Below are positions 16,118-25,409 of a stretch of 64,000 bases of DNA, in pieces. The stretch covers positions 3,456,037 through 3,520,036 of the forward strand of contig OY282431.1 of assembly GCA_958296035.1 (NCBI GenBank), written 5' to 3'. The translations under genes and the position numbers were made by a program. Position 1 is the first letter of the stretch, and each line of letters starts with the position of its first letter. The DNA comes from Paracoccaceae bacterium (lineage in GTDB: Bacteria; Pseudomonadota; Alphaproteobacteria; Rhodobacterales; Rhodobacteraceae). The notes below the pieces were generated by a model. The model was not told where the DNA came from and did no database searches. It saw nothing but the letters and a program-made list of their open reading frames with translations.

Positions 16118-17023
16118 ATGAATTCGAAGGTCAAGAAAGTCATTTTCCCGGTAGCCGGACTTGGAACCCGTTTCCTGCCAGCGACCAAGTCAATTCCGAA
16201 GGAGATCATGACGCTGGTTGATCGGCCCCTGATCCAGTACGCCATGGACGAAGCAGTGGAGGCCGGCATCGAGCAGTTCATATTTGTAACGTCGCGCGGC
16301 AAGAGTGCCCTGGAAGACTATTTCGACCACGCTCCAAACCTCGAAAGGACGCTGAAACAGCAAGGCAAGACCGAATTGCTCAAGGCGGCACTGCTCACCA
16401 GGATGCCTAGCGGCAGCATCGCCTATATCCGTCAGAACAAACCCATAGGCCTTGGGCATGCCGTCCATTGCGCCAGCAAGCTGATCGGCGACGAACCGTT
16501 TGCGGTGATGTTGACCGACGACGTGATCCTTTCCGGGACATCCGTGTTGCGCCAGATGCTTGAAGCGCATGCCGAAGTCGGAGGCACCATGGTAGCCTTG
16601 ACCGAGATCCCTGACAGTGAATGCGAAAAATACGGATTGGTCAAGGTCGGCAAGCGGCGCGGTCGCATCGCGGCGGTGTCGGATATGGTGGAGAAACCCA
16701 AACCCGCTGATGCTCCGTCAAACCTGGCCATTGTCGGCCGGTACATTCTGACACCTCGGATCCTGAAAAACCTTGAACTCGCCCGTCCGGGTTCTGGCGG
16801 TGAAATTCAATTGACCGACGCAATTTCGCAGGAGGCCAGGCAGTCCGGCACCGTGCATGGCTACCTGTTCGAGGGTCGCCGTTTCGACTGTGGTTCCAAG
16901 CAGGGGTTTCTGGAGGCAACTGTGGCGGCGGCTTTGGCGCGCTCCGAGTTCAGGTCCGGATTTCGTACTTTCTTGCAAGGCATTCTAGAGGATGAAAGTC
17001 TGGATTCTACTGGCGGGCGCTGA
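16118..17023 (+). CDS. galU: UTP-glucose-1-phosphate uridylyltransferase GalU
   Basis: The enzyme makes UDP-glucose from UTP and glucose 1-phosphate for glycan and exopolysaccharide synthesis. The 301-residue sequence has the GalU nucleotide-binding start FPVAGLGTRFLPATKSIPKE, FVTSRGKSALEDYFD, the metal-binding VMLTDDVI, EKYGLVKV, and the lysine/glutamate tract MVEKPKPADAPSNLAIVGRY followed by SGGEIQLTDAI. Length is normal. It forms the right boundary of the accessory island and is a conserved housekeeping gene. Confidence 0.95.
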   Translation: MNSKVKKVIFPVAGLGTRFLPATKSIPKEIMTLVDRPLIQYAMDEAVEAGIEQFIFVTSRGKSALEDYFDHAPNLERTLKQQGKTELLKAALLTRMPSGSIAYIRQNKPIGLGHAVHCASKLIGDEPFAVMLTDDVILSGTSVLRQMLEAHAEVGGTMVALTEIPDSECEKYGLVKVGKRRGRIAAVSDMVEKPKPADAPSNLAIVGRYILTPRILKNLELARPGSGGEIQLTDAISQEARQSGTVHGYLFEGRRFDCGSKQGFLEATVAAALARSEFRSGFRTFLQGILEDESLDSTGGR

Positions 17024-17236
17024 CATCGATTTCGGTGCAGTGTTTCGCCCAGGCGTTTTCCGACCGGCGTTTGCGTGACCGGATCACGCTGGTTTGTTGT
17101 GGCGAGTATGGACCGCCTCTGAATCCACAGGCGCGTATGCTGTTGGCAGGGCCGCGCCAAACGCCGGGCTCCGGTATCCAGTGACCGGAATTGTGTTCTC
17201 AGCAGCTACGGGTGCAGATCGTTCATGTTTGCTTGC

Positions 17237-18025
17237 TCACCAGCAGCAAAATCCTCCGTCGACCAGCAAATCGATGCCCGTGCAGTAGGATGATGCATCG
17301 CTTGCCAGGAAGATCGCCGGCCCGACCATCTCATCCACCGTCGCCATGCGTTGCATCGGTGTCTGGCTTTCAAATTCTTTCGTCTGGTGGACCATTTCCG
17401 GACGGGTGTTCATGGGTGTTGCGGTGTAGCCCGGGCTTATCGAGTTGACCCGGACACCCCGATCGACCCATTCCATTGCCATTGACCTTGTCATGTGGAT
17501 TACACCTGCCTTGGAGGCGTTGTAGTGCACCTGCATCAATCCCCGGTTCACGATTACGCCGGACATTGAAGCAATGTTGATGATTGACCCTTTGCCATGC
17601 CCGTGCATCGCCCGGGCCTCTGCCTGACACGACAGGAAGACGCCCTTCATGTTGATGTCCATGAGGTTCTGATATTGTTCTTCGCTCATGTCTTCGGCGG
17701 GGCTGGCGTTGGCAATGCCGGCGGCATTGACAGCAATTCCCAAAGGTCCGAGGTCGCTTTCGGTCCGGACAACAGCCTTCTCCAAGGAGGCACGGTCCGT
17801 CACATCGGCATGAATTGCTATCGCTCTCCGGCCAGCCGTCCTGATCATCTGCAATGAATCGGCAAGGCCCTGATCGGTACGCCTGTCGAGGCAAGCCACA
17901 TCGGCACCGGACTGCGCAAGCCCGAGGGCGATTCTCTGGCCGATTCCGCTGCCTGCACCGGTCACAAGGGCCACACGGCCTGACAGATCAAACAGTGCAG
18001 GTGTGTTCAGGGAGAATCTGGTCAT
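17237..18025 (-). CDS. Short-chain dehydrogenase (polyol/sugar type) 1
   Basis: A classical SDR of 262 residues: TGAGSGIGQRIA cofactor loop at about 22-33, acidic residue in CLDRRT favouring NAD over NADP, NAAGIAN, the catalytic Ser in IINIASMSG and YNASKAG with the Tyr-Lys pair, then VRVNSISPGYTATPM and C-terminal DLLVDGGF. It is the last gene of the minus-strand transporter run, so it probably oxidises the imported sugar or polyol; the nearest functional types are tetritol or pentitol dehydrogenases, not resolvable here. Confidence 0.88.
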   Translation of the reverse strand: MTRFSLNTPALFDLSGRVALVTGAGSGIGQRIALGLAQSGADVACLDRRTDQGLADSLQMIRTAGRRAIAIHADVTDRASLEKAVVRTESDLGPLGIAVNAAGIANASPAEDMSEEQYQNLMDINMKGVFLSCQAEARAMHGHGKGSIINIASMSGVIVNRGLMQVHYNASKAGVIHMTRSMAMEWVDRGVRVNSISPGYTATPMNTRPEMVHQTKEFESQTPMQRMATVDEMVGPAIFLASDASSYCTGIDLLVDGGFCCW

Positions 18026-18073
18026 CGGTTCCTCTCTTTGGCACGCATGAGGCGAAACTGGACGGATCTGCAG

Positions 18074-18856
18074 TCAGGACATTATGAGCCCGCCATCGAC
18101 GTTTATAGTCTGGCCGGTAATGTAGTCAGCATCCTCACTGGCCAGAAACGCCGCCAGTCCGGCGACATCCTTGCCTTCGCCCACGCGTTTCATTGGAATA
18201 TTCTGGGCCCAGGCATCCATAAGTTCTCCCGGACCGTATTCCCCCAGGAGTGCGCCCCAAACGCGGTCATTGTACGACCACATGTCCGTCTTGATGATGC
18301 CAGGACAGATGGCGTTGACGGTGATACCTTCAAGTGCCACCTCCTTGGCAAGGCTCTGTGTTATACCCACGACGCCGAATTTGGATGCCGCGTAGTGGGG
18401 CGTGTAGATGAAGCCATCGCGTGCCTGGCCAGAGGCAATATTGATAAGTCTGCCGCCCCTGCCAGCCTTGCGCATGCGAAGGATCGCTTCCTGGCAGCAA
18501 AGAAAAACGCCCTTGGTGTTGACCTCCATGGTGGCATCCCATTGCCATTCCGCAAGGTCCTCGATCCTGGCGATTGTTATGACGCCGGCATTCTGAACCG
18601 AAATGTCCACTCCGCCAAAGGTCTCTTCGGCCAGACTATAAAGCGCCTGGACTGCCGCCTTGTCGGTGACATCACAGAGCACACCGATCGCATCGACACC
18701 GCAATCGCAAAGCCTGCTGGCAGCATCTTCAACCTGTTCTTCGACCGAGGCGAGGACAATGTTCGCTCCTTCAGCAGCAAACCTCTCGGCCATTGCAAAG
18801 CCGATACCCTTGTTGCCGCCTGTAACGATCGCGGTTTTCCCGGAAAATCGGTTCAT
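18074..18856 (-). CDS. Short-chain dehydrogenase (polyol/sugar type) 2
   Basis: A 260-residue classical SDR with TGGNKGIGFAMAERF, QNAGVITIARI, catalytic Ser in LINIASGQ, YAASKFGV with Tyr and Lys, and TVNAICPGIIKTDMW. The segment DRVWGALLGEYGPGELMDAW after the catalytic tract is the variable substrate loop, reminiscent of sorbitol- or xylitol-type dehydrogenases. Spacing to the next SDR is 48 bp. Two non-identical SDRs in one operon suggest two successive oxidations or two substrates, for example a polyol to ketose and an epimer interconversion. Confidence 0.88.
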   Translation of the reverse strand: MNRFSGKTAIVTGGNKGIGFAMAERFAAEGANIVLASVEEQVEDAASRLCDCGVDAIGVLCDVTDKAAVQALYSLAEETFGGVDISVQNAGVITIARIEDLAEWQWDATMEVNTKGVFLCCQEAILRMRKAGRGGRLINIASGQARDGFIYTPHYAASKFGVVGITQSLAKEVALEGITVNAICPGIIKTDMWSYNDRVWGALLGEYGPGELMDAWAQNIPMKRVGEGKDVAGLAAFLASEDADYITGQTINVDGGLIMS

Positions 18857-18944
18857 CCGGCTCTCCCATTCTCAACCAGGCAATCAAAGGAAAACCCGTG
18901 CCGGGCCTCCCGGTTCGCTCTGGTCCAATTCTTCTGGCAATTGT

Positions 18945-21359
18945 TCACCGACTGCCGTGGGTGCTTTCCCACCAATCGGCCAGCTGTTCTTTGGTGAGCA
19001 TTTCTGATCCTGTTGCATGCTCATGCGGGACCTTGTGGTTCCTGTTCATTGCCACCAGATACTTCACGGTCCAGTAGCCGATTTCCCACTGTCGCTGTGC
19101 CTTGACGGCCATGATCACCCCGTCCTCGATGAACTTGAGTGTCTCCTGGAGGTCGTCCATGCCGACGATGGCGACCTGTCCAACCTTGCCGGCATTGGAC
19201 ACGGCCCGCGCCGCGCCAACCGGGCTCGAGGCTGTTGAACCGAGTATCCCGGCCAGATCCGGATGTGCGGCCAATACCTGCGAAGTCAGGCTGTAGGCCT
19301 TCTCCAGATTGTCGTCGTCAGGCTCTTCGAAGACGATCTCGATATCGGGGAAGGCGGCAATCGCATCCTTGAATCCCTGAACGCGGGCCGAATGGTTGGT
19401 CGCCGTCAGGCTGCCGGCGAGAATCGCAACCTGGCCCGAATTTCCAATTGTTCCGGCAAGACATTTGCCGAGATCGACACCGTCCTGGTGATCATCCTTG
19501 TGACCGACAAAATGAAATTCGTCGGAACAGAAGGTATCGAAGGTCATGACATTGATACCGGCACTCACAGCTCTCTTCAGGACCGGTGTATCGGTGACTG
19601 GGTCAAGGCATGAAACTGCCAGGCCGTCCGGTCGACGGTCTATACTGGTTTCAATCAGTCGCTTGTGATCGTCTACATCGGCCCTTGACGGTGAATCCCA
19701 CACAACATTGACGTGGATTCCCTCCGTTTCCAGTTCAGAAACAGCCTTTTGTGCACCTTGAGCCACGACGTCGTACCAGGGATGGGTCAATTTGGGGATG
19801 AATGTAATATTCAGCGTATCCTTGATTGGCTTGATCAGGGCCCCCTGGTCGAACGCCCTGGAGTGTCCGGCCGTCGCCAATTCCATGATGAAGACATCAT
19901 TTGCCTCGTCCCGATCGAGTATTCCGGTCTGACGTCCTTCGGACATCACCATGATGCGGTTTGAGACTCCCATGACCTCTTCGAGGTCCGAACTGACAAC
20001 AACGACAGCAATTCCCCGCCTGGCAAGTTCGACAATCAGGTCATAGATTGAGGAACGCGCCCCGACATCAATGCCTCGCGTGGGCTCGTCCAACAGGACA
20101 ACACGTGGGTTTCGCGCCAGCCATTTTGCCAGCACAAGCTTCTGCTGATTGCCACCGGACAGTTCGTAGGCGTGTTGGTGGCCCTGGCCCTTGACGCCAA
20201 GCCTGTTGATATTGTCGGCTGCAAATCTCCTGACACGGAGGCCGCTGATCCAGCCTGAAGTTCCCACCGCATCGAGGTTCGAGTACGCTATGTTGTCCTG
20301 AATGCTGTGTTCGACAACAAGGCCCTGCAGTTTCCGGTCTTCAGGTACCAGTATGATGCCGGATTTAATCGCCTCTCCCGGCGTGCGCGGTGTGATGTCA
20401 ATGCCGTCGAGGCAGACTTTCCCCGAGGCTATCGGATCGGCACCTGCAATGGCACGGACAAGATCGGTTCTGCCGGCACCAACAAGGCCTGCAACCCCAA
20501 AGATTTCACCCTTCCTGACGTCAAAGTTTATGCCGGAAAAAGTTCCTCGCGCCGAAGAGAAATTACTGACCTCCAACACTGTCTCGTGCTGCGGGGGCGG
20601 AATGGGGGGAAACATGCGGTCCATGCTTCTGCCAACCATCGCCTCGACGATGACCCTCACCGGCAGCTCGGCTGTATCGAATTCCCTGACCTTGTCGCCG
20701 TCCCTGAAGACGACAATTCGATCGGCAATCTGCTTTATTTCCTCCAGGCGGTGAGAGATGTAGATAATCCCCACTCCTTCAGACTTGAGCTTTTCAATCT
20801 GCCTGAAGAGAAGCCTGGTTTCGGCGCCGCCCAGTGCTGCCGTAGCTTCGTCGAGGATGAGAAGCCTGGCATCCAGTGTCAGTGCCTTGGCGATCTCGAC
20901 CAACTGCTGATTGGCAGTCGAGAGACCCTCGACCATGCGTTTTGCAGAAACATCCAAGCCGAGCCGCTTGAGTCCCTGCTGGGCCCGTTTTTCCATTTCC
21001 GCCCGGTCTACGCGGCCGCCTTTGGTCAGGTAACGACCGACAAATACATTCTCGGCGATTGACACATGTGGAAGCAGCAGCAATTCCTGATGAATCTTGC
21101 CGACGCCCGCATCAATGGCTTCGCGGGGGTTGGCGGGCGCAAAGGGTGCGCCCTGCCAGGTCATTTCGCCGGAACTTGGAAATACAGCACCGGAAATAAT
21201 GTTCGAGACCGTGGATTTGCCAGCGCCGTTTTCACCGAGCAGCGCGACAACCTCTCCGGCATGAACGTCCATATCGATCCCGTGCAAGACCTCGGTCGGC
21301 CCGAAGGACTTCCGTATTCTTCGCAGGGACAGGATCGGAGAACTGCTTTCGAAAGCCAT
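18945..21359 (-). CDS. Sugar ABC ATPase (RbsA/XylG type) fused to a periplasmic-binding-protein domain
   Basis: Residues 1-500 are a full two-domain CUT2 sugar ATPase: Walker A LLGENGAGKST (41-51), Walker B LLILDEATAAL (166-176) and degenerate second-half Walker A AGLVGAGRTD (290-299), then LSGGNQQKLVLAKWL and VVLLDEPTRGIDVG (420-433). Without a stop or membrane segment it continues at about 512-804 as a complete Peripla_BP_4 sugar-binding domain (TLNITFIPKLTHPWYDVVAQ, VMTFDTFCSDE, VAIVGMDDLQETL). That domain lacks a signal peptide, so it should be cytoplasmic. The ATPase half pairs with the permease 22453-23433 and the secreted binding protein 21399-22340. The fusion may let the ATPase sense sugar inside the cell, or be a relic of gene fusion; this is inference. 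Confidence 0.92.
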   Translation of the reverse strand: MAFESSSPILSLRRIRKSFGPTEVLHGIDMDVHAGEVVALLGENGAGKSTVSNIISGAVFPSSGEMTWQGAPFAPANPREAIDAGVGKIHQELLLLPHVSIAENVFVGRYLTKGGRVDRAEMEKRAQQGLKRLGLDVSAKRMVEGLSTANQQLVEIAKALTLDARLLILDEATAALGGAETRLLFRQIEKLKSEGVGIIYISHRLEEIKQIADRIVVFRDGDKVREFDTAELPVRVIVEAMVGRSMDRMFPPIPPPQHETVLEVSNFSSARGTFSGINFDVRKGEIFGVAGLVGAGRTDLVRAIAGADPIASGKVCLDGIDITPRTPGEAIKSGIILVPEDRKLQGLVVEHSIQDNIAYSNLDAVGTSGWISGLRVRRFAADNINRLGVKGQGHQHAYELSGGNQQKLVLAKWLARNPRVVLLDEPTRGIDVGARSSIYDLIVELARRGIAVVVVSSDLEEVMGVSNRIMVMSEGRQTGILDRDEANDVFIMELATAGHSRAFDQGALIKPIKDTLNITFIPKLTHPWYDVVAQGAQKAVSELETEGIHVNVVWDSPSRADVDDHKRLIETSIDRRPDGLAVSCLDPVTDTPVLKRAVSAGINVMTFDTFCSDEFHFVGHKDDHQDGVDLGKCLAGTIGNSGQVAILAGSLTATNHSARVQGFKDAIAAFPDIEIVFEEPDDDNLEKAYSLTSQVLAAHPDLAGILGSTASSPVGAARAVSNAGKVGQVAIVGMDDLQETLKFIEDGVIMAVKAQRQWEIGYWTVKYLVAMNRNHKVPHEHATGSEMLTKEQLADWWESTHGSR

Positions 21360-21398
21360 GAGGCTGCTCGCTCGATTACGGCGCTGTCTCCGCCAGGT

Positions 21399-22340
21399 TT
21401 ACGGATGCTTTTCGACGAATTGCTGTGCGTTGTCGCAGGTCGTCAGTACCGCGTTCGGGATCTGGCGAGCCGGGACCGACGCACCGTGGGCAATGGCGAT
21501 CGCCGAGTTGACAGCCAGAACACCCATGGCTTGTGTGCTTTGTGTCGCAGTCACAATGAAAGGCGTGTCGCAGGCAGCAAGCGATTCCAGCGCAGCGACG
21601 TCACCATCATATCCGCCGACTATGACCTGATCGGCCAATCCTGCCACTTCCACGGCCTTGGCGGCGCCCATGGCAAGGGCATCTGCCTGACCAAAGATGA
21701 CTTTGACATCCGAATGGGCCTGAAGCATGTTCTGGGCAATGGAAAAGCCCTCGTCAGGAGACCACATCTGGCTCCACTGCTGGGCAACCAGTTCAACGCC
21801 TGGATTCTCGTCAATAGCCCTCTGACAGCCTTGGTAGCGCTGTACTTCGGGCGTTGTGCCTTTTTGGCCGTGAATGATGACCATTTTGCCCTCGCCGCCG
21901 GCAAGACCAATGATGTGCGAACACACCTGGTATGCAGAAAGAACGTTTTCACCATAGATCACAGTGTCGCCAGGTGCACCTTCGGGCTCCCGGTCAACAT
22001 TGACAACCGGAATGCCTTCAGCTCGTGCAAGGCGGGTCGGAACCGCTGCCGCGGCGGCACCAGCCGGGATGTAAATGAAGGCATCGATGCCCTGGGTAAT
22101 CAGGTCCTGCACCTGGCTGACCTGGGTGGCCGTGTCATTCTTGGCGTCGACAACAATTACCTCGATGCCGAGCTTGCCGGCATATCCTTCGACACCGAGC
22201 TTGATTTGATTGAAGAAGTCCGCCTGCAGGTTTGGCACAGCCAGGCCTATCTTCTCAATACCGACGCCTTGTGCCGAAGCACCGCCGGTAGCTGCAACAA
22301 CCGCAATTGCTGCGAGTAGTGATCGCAAGATCAGTTTCAT
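21399..22340 (-). CDS. Sugar ABC transporter periplasmic binding protein (RbsB-like)
   Basis: A 313-residue substrate-binding protein with a signal peptide (LLAAIAVVAATGGASAQ) and the Peripla_BP_4 fold: IGLAVPNLQADFFNQIKLGV, ITQGIDAFIYIPAG, IPVVNVDREPEG, VIFGQADALAMGAAKAV and VIVGGYDGD. It delivers ribose-like sugars or polyols to the CUT2 permease. It lies 40 bp upstream of the ATPase-fusion gene on the same strand. The exact ligand is not predictable. Confidence 0.92.
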   Translation of the reverse strand: MKLILRSLLAAIAVVAATGGASAQGVGIEKIGLAVPNLQADFFNQIKLGVEGYAGKLGIEVIVVDAKNDTATQVSQVQDLITQGIDAFIYIPAGAAAAAVPTRLARAEGIPVVNVDREPEGAPGDTVIYGENVLSAYQVCSHIIGLAGGEGKMVIIHGQKGTTPEVQRYQGCQRAIDENPGVELVAQQWSQMWSPDEGFSIAQNMLQAHSDVKVIFGQADALAMGAAKAVEVAGLADQVIVGGYDGDVAALESLAACDTPFIVTATQSTQAMGVLAVNSAIAIAHGASVPARQIPNAVLTTCDNAQQFVEKHP

Positions 22341-22452
22341 GGAGTCTACCTCTCTGGTTGAATGGTCCGCTTACAAGACTGGGACCCGTTTTAGTCCGGG
22401 ATGCCGGACTGTCTGGAACGGGGCGACGAGAATTCTGGTACGCCTCCGCTGA

Positions 22453-23433
22453 CTATCGGTTTCTGTATTTGAAAGTTTCGGCGGCCACGGCGAGAACAAT
22501 GACAAGGCCGATGATCACCGCTTGCATGAAAGGGGATACACTGAGCAGGTTGAGGCCATTTCGCAGAACGCCGATGATCAGGACGCCGACTATTGTTCCG
22601 CCTACGCCGCCGGTACCTCCGGACAGGCTGGTTCCACCGATAACCACTGCTGCGATGGCATCAAGTTCGTAGGCAAACCCGATGCTGGGCTGAACCGCGT
22701 CCAGGCGAGCAGCCAACAGGATTCCTGCCAGCCCCGAAAGAACTGCGCACATGGTATAGACGAGAACGGTAGCACGCTTGACGTTGATCCCGGCAAGACG
22801 CGCGACCTCGGGATTGCCACCAATTGCGTAGAGAGCACGTCCACCTTCACGGTAGCGCTGGAAGAGAACTGCAGTCACGAACACCACCAGCATCACAGCA
22901 ACGGTCATCGTGAGAAGGCCGCCGTGTCGAATGATTGCACCCATGTTGAACCAGGGCGGAAAGCCGATGATCTGCGAACCGTTCGTGATCATGTTGGCAA
23001 TCCCGCGCGCTATGGACATCATCGCCAGTGTTGCGATGAAGGGCGGGACTTTGAACTCAGTGATAAGTAATCCCGATACCAGCCCGGCAACCGCCGCGGC
23101 AGCCAGCCCGCCCGGAATGGCGATGACCATCGGCAAGCCGGCCTCCACATTGAGATAACCCAGCACCATCATTGACAGCGCCAGCACCGAACCGACCGAA
23201 AGATCGATGCCGGCGATAAGAATGACAAACGTCATGCCTACGGCGATGATTCCAATCACTGTGATCTGGTCGAGGATATTCAGGAAGTTGCGGATCGAGA
23301 GGAACGAATCGGTCGCGATGCTCAAGAAGACACACAGCACCAATAGCCCAATCAAGGGTCCAGTGGCTCGACCTGGCGAGAATGGCAAGCTGAACCTTGT
23401 CTTGTACTTGCTATCGGCTGTGGCTAATCGCAT
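22453..23433 (-). CDS. Sugar ABC transporter permease (RbsC-like)
   Basis: The 326-residue integral membrane protein contains eight or more hydrophobic segments and the CUT2 permease signatures GIDLSVGSVLAL, the cytoplasmic ATPase-contact region YAIGGNPEVARLAGINVKR and LDAIAAVVIGGTSLSGG. It has no second domain. ATG at 23433 is preceded by AGGAG. It is the first gene of the minus-strand operon, next to the divergent promoter region, and forms the transport channel with the ATPase fusion. Confidence 0.94.
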   Translation of the reverse strand: MRLATADSKYKTRFSLPFSPGRATGPLIGLLVLCVFLSIATDSFLSIRNFLNILDQITVIGIIAVGMTFVILIAGIDLSVGSVLALSMMVLGYLNVEAGLPMVIAIPGGLAAAAVAGLVSGLLITEFKVPPFIATLAMMSIARGIANMITNGSQIIGFPPWFNMGAIIRHGGLLTMTVAVMLVVFVTAVLFQRYREGGRALYAIGGNPEVARLAGINVKRATVLVYTMCAVLSGLAGILLAARLDAVQPSIGFAYELDAIAAVVIGGTSLSGGTGGVGGTIVGVLIIGVLRNGLNLLSVSPFMQAVIIGLVIVLAVAAETFKYRNR

Positions 23434-23468
23434 TCCCCGTTTCTCCTAGGTGGCATAATTATCCAACT

Positions 23469-23480
23469 ATGATGCATCAT
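23469..23480. promoter_or_regulatory. 12-bp perfect palindrome ATGATGCATCAT, candidate operator
   Basis: Perfect dyad at the start site of the predicted minus-strand promoter of the sugar transporter operon. The divergent SorC-type regulator at 26927-27907 is an obvious candidate to bind it, but that is inference. Confidence 0.45.
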
Positions 23481-23508
23481 GCATACATTGCCCATATCTG
23501 ATTGTCAA
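23480..23508 (-). promoter_or_regulatory. Predicted sigma70 promoter for the sugar transporter operon
   Basis: Minus-strand TTGACA at 23508-23503, a 17-base spacer, and TATGCA at 23485-23480. The -10 element abuts the palindrome at 23469-23480. Transcription would run into the permease gene at 23433. Confidence 0.5.
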
Positions 23509-23544
23509 GCTTCCCTCTACACCGGTATTCGGGTATTATCCTCC

Positions 23545-23557
23545 TGTCAACTTGACA
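23545..23557. promoter_or_regulatory. Inverted repeat TGTCAACTTGACA in the divergent promoter region
   Basis: A 6-bp perfect inverted repeat with a one-base centre. It contains TTGACA on both strands, so it could serve as a -35 element, an operator half-site pair, or both; no convincing -10 was seen for the plus direction at normal spacing. Confidence 0.35.
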
Positions 23558-23615
23558 CAGTAGCTGCATTAGTGCAATTCAATTATCTAGTGCATAGTTA
23601 TCCTGTCGTTGGAAT

Positions 23616-24452
23616 ATGAGCCCCACGGAACTGAAGATCATCGCCAACCGAATTCGTCGTCGCGATCTTCGCGCCGTTTACGAGGCTGGTGCCGGCCACA
23701 TCGGTGGAGAGATGTCGGTAGCCGACATCCTGACAGCACTTTTCTTCGACGTCCTCAATGTTGACCCCGACGATCCTCAGAAACCGGACCGGGATCGCCT
23801 GGTTCTCAGCAAGGGACACACCGCTCTGGCATTGTATGTCGTCCTGTCCGAACGCGGCTTTATCCCGAAGGAAGAGATCTCCACCTTTCTCAAGCCCTAT
23901 TCGCGACTCAACGGACACCCCGACCGCAACAAGGTGCCGGGTGTCGAGACCAATACCGGTCCACTGGGTCACGGACTGCCGGTCGCTGTAGGAATGGCCA
24001 AGGCCGCAAGGCTCAGCAACGCAGCCTGGCACACATACGTTGTCACCGGGGATGGTGAAATGCAGGAGGGTTCGAATTGGGAGGCGATCATGGCGGCTGC
24101 CCAGTTCAAACTGGACAACCTTACACTCATTATTGATCATAACCGGATTCAGCAGGGAGCCCGGCTGGCCGACACCAACAACCTTGCTCCGCTGGCACCC
24201 AAACTTGAGGCATTCGGCTGGACGGCCGAAGACATCGACGGGCATGATATGAAGGCTATTTGCACGGCACTGGCACCCGAGGCAGTGGTCACCGGCAAGC
24301 CGAGATGTGTCGTTGCTCACACCAACAAAGGGCAAGGCGTCTCCTTTATGACTGACAAAGTGGCCTGGCATCACAAGGTCCCGGATGCTGAACAGTTCAG
24401 GCAGGGCATGGCCGAGCTTGAGACAGAGGCTGCAATCCGGGAAGACGTCTAG
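23616..24452 (+). CDS. Transketolase N-terminal subunit (split transketolase)
   Basis: The 278-residue product is the thiamine-diphosphate-binding half of a split transketolase. It has AGAGHIGGEMSVADIL, VLSKGHTALALYVVL, NTGPLGHGLPVAVGMA and the TPP/metal motif VTGDGEMQEGSNWEAIMAAAQ with ILIIDHNRIQ-like sequence after it. It is joined to the C-terminal subunit with an overlapping TAGTG. In known D-apiose routes a split transketolase (AptAB) acts on apulose 4-phosphate; whether this one uses a branched or linear ketose phosphate is unknown. It starts the plus-strand arm of the sugar locus. Confidence 0.9.
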   Translation: MSPTELKIIANRIRRRDLRAVYEAGAGHIGGEMSVADILTALFFDVLNVDPDDPQKPDRDRLVLSKGHTALALYVVLSERGFIPKEEISTFLKPYSRLNGHPDRNKVPGVETNTGPLGHGLPVAVGMAKAARLSNAAWHTYVVTGDGEMQEGSNWEAIMAAAQFKLDNLTLIIDHNRIQQGARLADTNNLAPLAPKLEAFGWTAEDIDGHDMKAICTALAPEAVVTGKPRCVVAHTNKGQGVSFMTDKVAWHHKVPDAEQFRQGMAELETEAAIREDV

Positions 24453-25408
24453 TGAACATCCCGGAATCTGGCAGTCTTCATGATTGCCGCGATGCATTTA
24501 CGTCGACGCTTGAAACGCTCGCCGCGCAGAACGATGACATTGTGGCTGTTTGCAATGACTCGGTTGGATCCAGCAAGCTCGGCAGATTCAGGGACAAATG
24601 GCCTGAGCGACTGATTAATGTCGGCATCGCTGAACAGAACCTGGTGGGCGTGGGCGCCGGACTTGCCAATGGCGGCAAATTGCCCTTCGTCTGTGCAGCA
24701 GCCTGTTTCCTGACTGGTCGCGCCCTGGAACAGATCAAGGCAGACGTTGCCTATTCGAACACCAACGTAAAACTCTGCGGCATCAGTTCAGGTATGGCTT
24801 ATGGAGAGCTGGGACCCACCCATCATTCCACGGAAGATTTTGCCTGGATACGAGCTCTGCCGAATGTCGTGGTTGTGGCACCAGCCGATCGAATTGAAAC
24901 TGCCGCTGCGACAGAGTGGGCGGCGTCCTTCACCGGGCCTGTGTTTCTGCGGCTTAGCAGGGTTGGTGTACCGGACATATTTTCCGACGGGCACAGGTTC
25001 GAACCCGGCCGGGCCAACCTGTTGCGCCAGGGCACGGATCTCACGTTAATCGCCAACGGCACCTTGACCCATCGGGCGCTGTCCGCCGCCAGCATTCTGG
25101 CAGAGAAAGGAATAGAGGCCCGGGTGTTGAACATGGCTACGGTCCGGCCAATCGACCGGGCTTCAATCGCCAGTGCCGCCAGCGAAACTGGCGCCATTGT
25201 AACCTGCGAAGAGCATACGATCTACGGCGGTTTGGGCAGCGCGGTAGCAGAGGTTGTTGTTGAAACGGCGCCAGTACCAATGAAACGCCTCGGCGTTCCG
25301 GGAATATTTGCTCCCACGGGATCAGCCAATTTTCTGTTGGACGAATTCGGGATGTCACCCCGGGGGATTGCGGAAAGTGCGGCTGAGTTGATCAAGAACA
25401 AGGCCTGA
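24452..25408 (+). CDS. Transketolase C-terminal subunit (split transketolase)
   Basis: The 318-residue partner has the pyrimidine-binding region GIAEQNLVGVGAGLA with the catalytic glutamate near residue 60, SSGMAYGELGPTHHSTED, and the C-terminal transketolase domain at about 195-318 (VTCEEHTIYGGLGSAVAEV). It begins with GTG 24452 inside the stop of the upstream gene. The two halves together would transfer a two-carbon unit from a ketose phosphate. It is followed after one base by the kinase gene. Confidence 0.9.
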   Translation: MNIPESGSLHDCRDAFTSTLETLAAQNDDIVAVCNDSVGSSKLGRFRDKWPERLINVGIAEQNLVGVGAGLANGGKLPFVCAAACFLTGRALEQIKADVAYSNTNVKLCGISSGMAYGELGPTHHSTEDFAWIRALPNVVVVAPADRIETAAATEWAASFTGPVFLRLSRVGVPDIFSDGHRFEPGRANLLRQGTDLTLIANGTLTHRALSAASILAEKGIEARVLNMATVRPIDRASIASAASETGAIVTCEEHTIYGGLGSAVAEVVVETAPVPMKRLGVPGIFAPTGSANFLLDEFGMSPRGIAESAAELIKNKA

Positions 25409-25409
25409 C

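Noticed and set aside
18038-18997. A 319-codon plus-strand frame over the second dehydrogenase
   Set aside because: The minus frame has all SDR catalytic motifs; the plus frame is antisense without family signals.
21066-22319. A long plus-strand frame opposite the sugar-binding protein gene
   Set aside because: The minus-strand frame has a signal peptide and Peripla_BP_4 motifs; the opposite frame has none.
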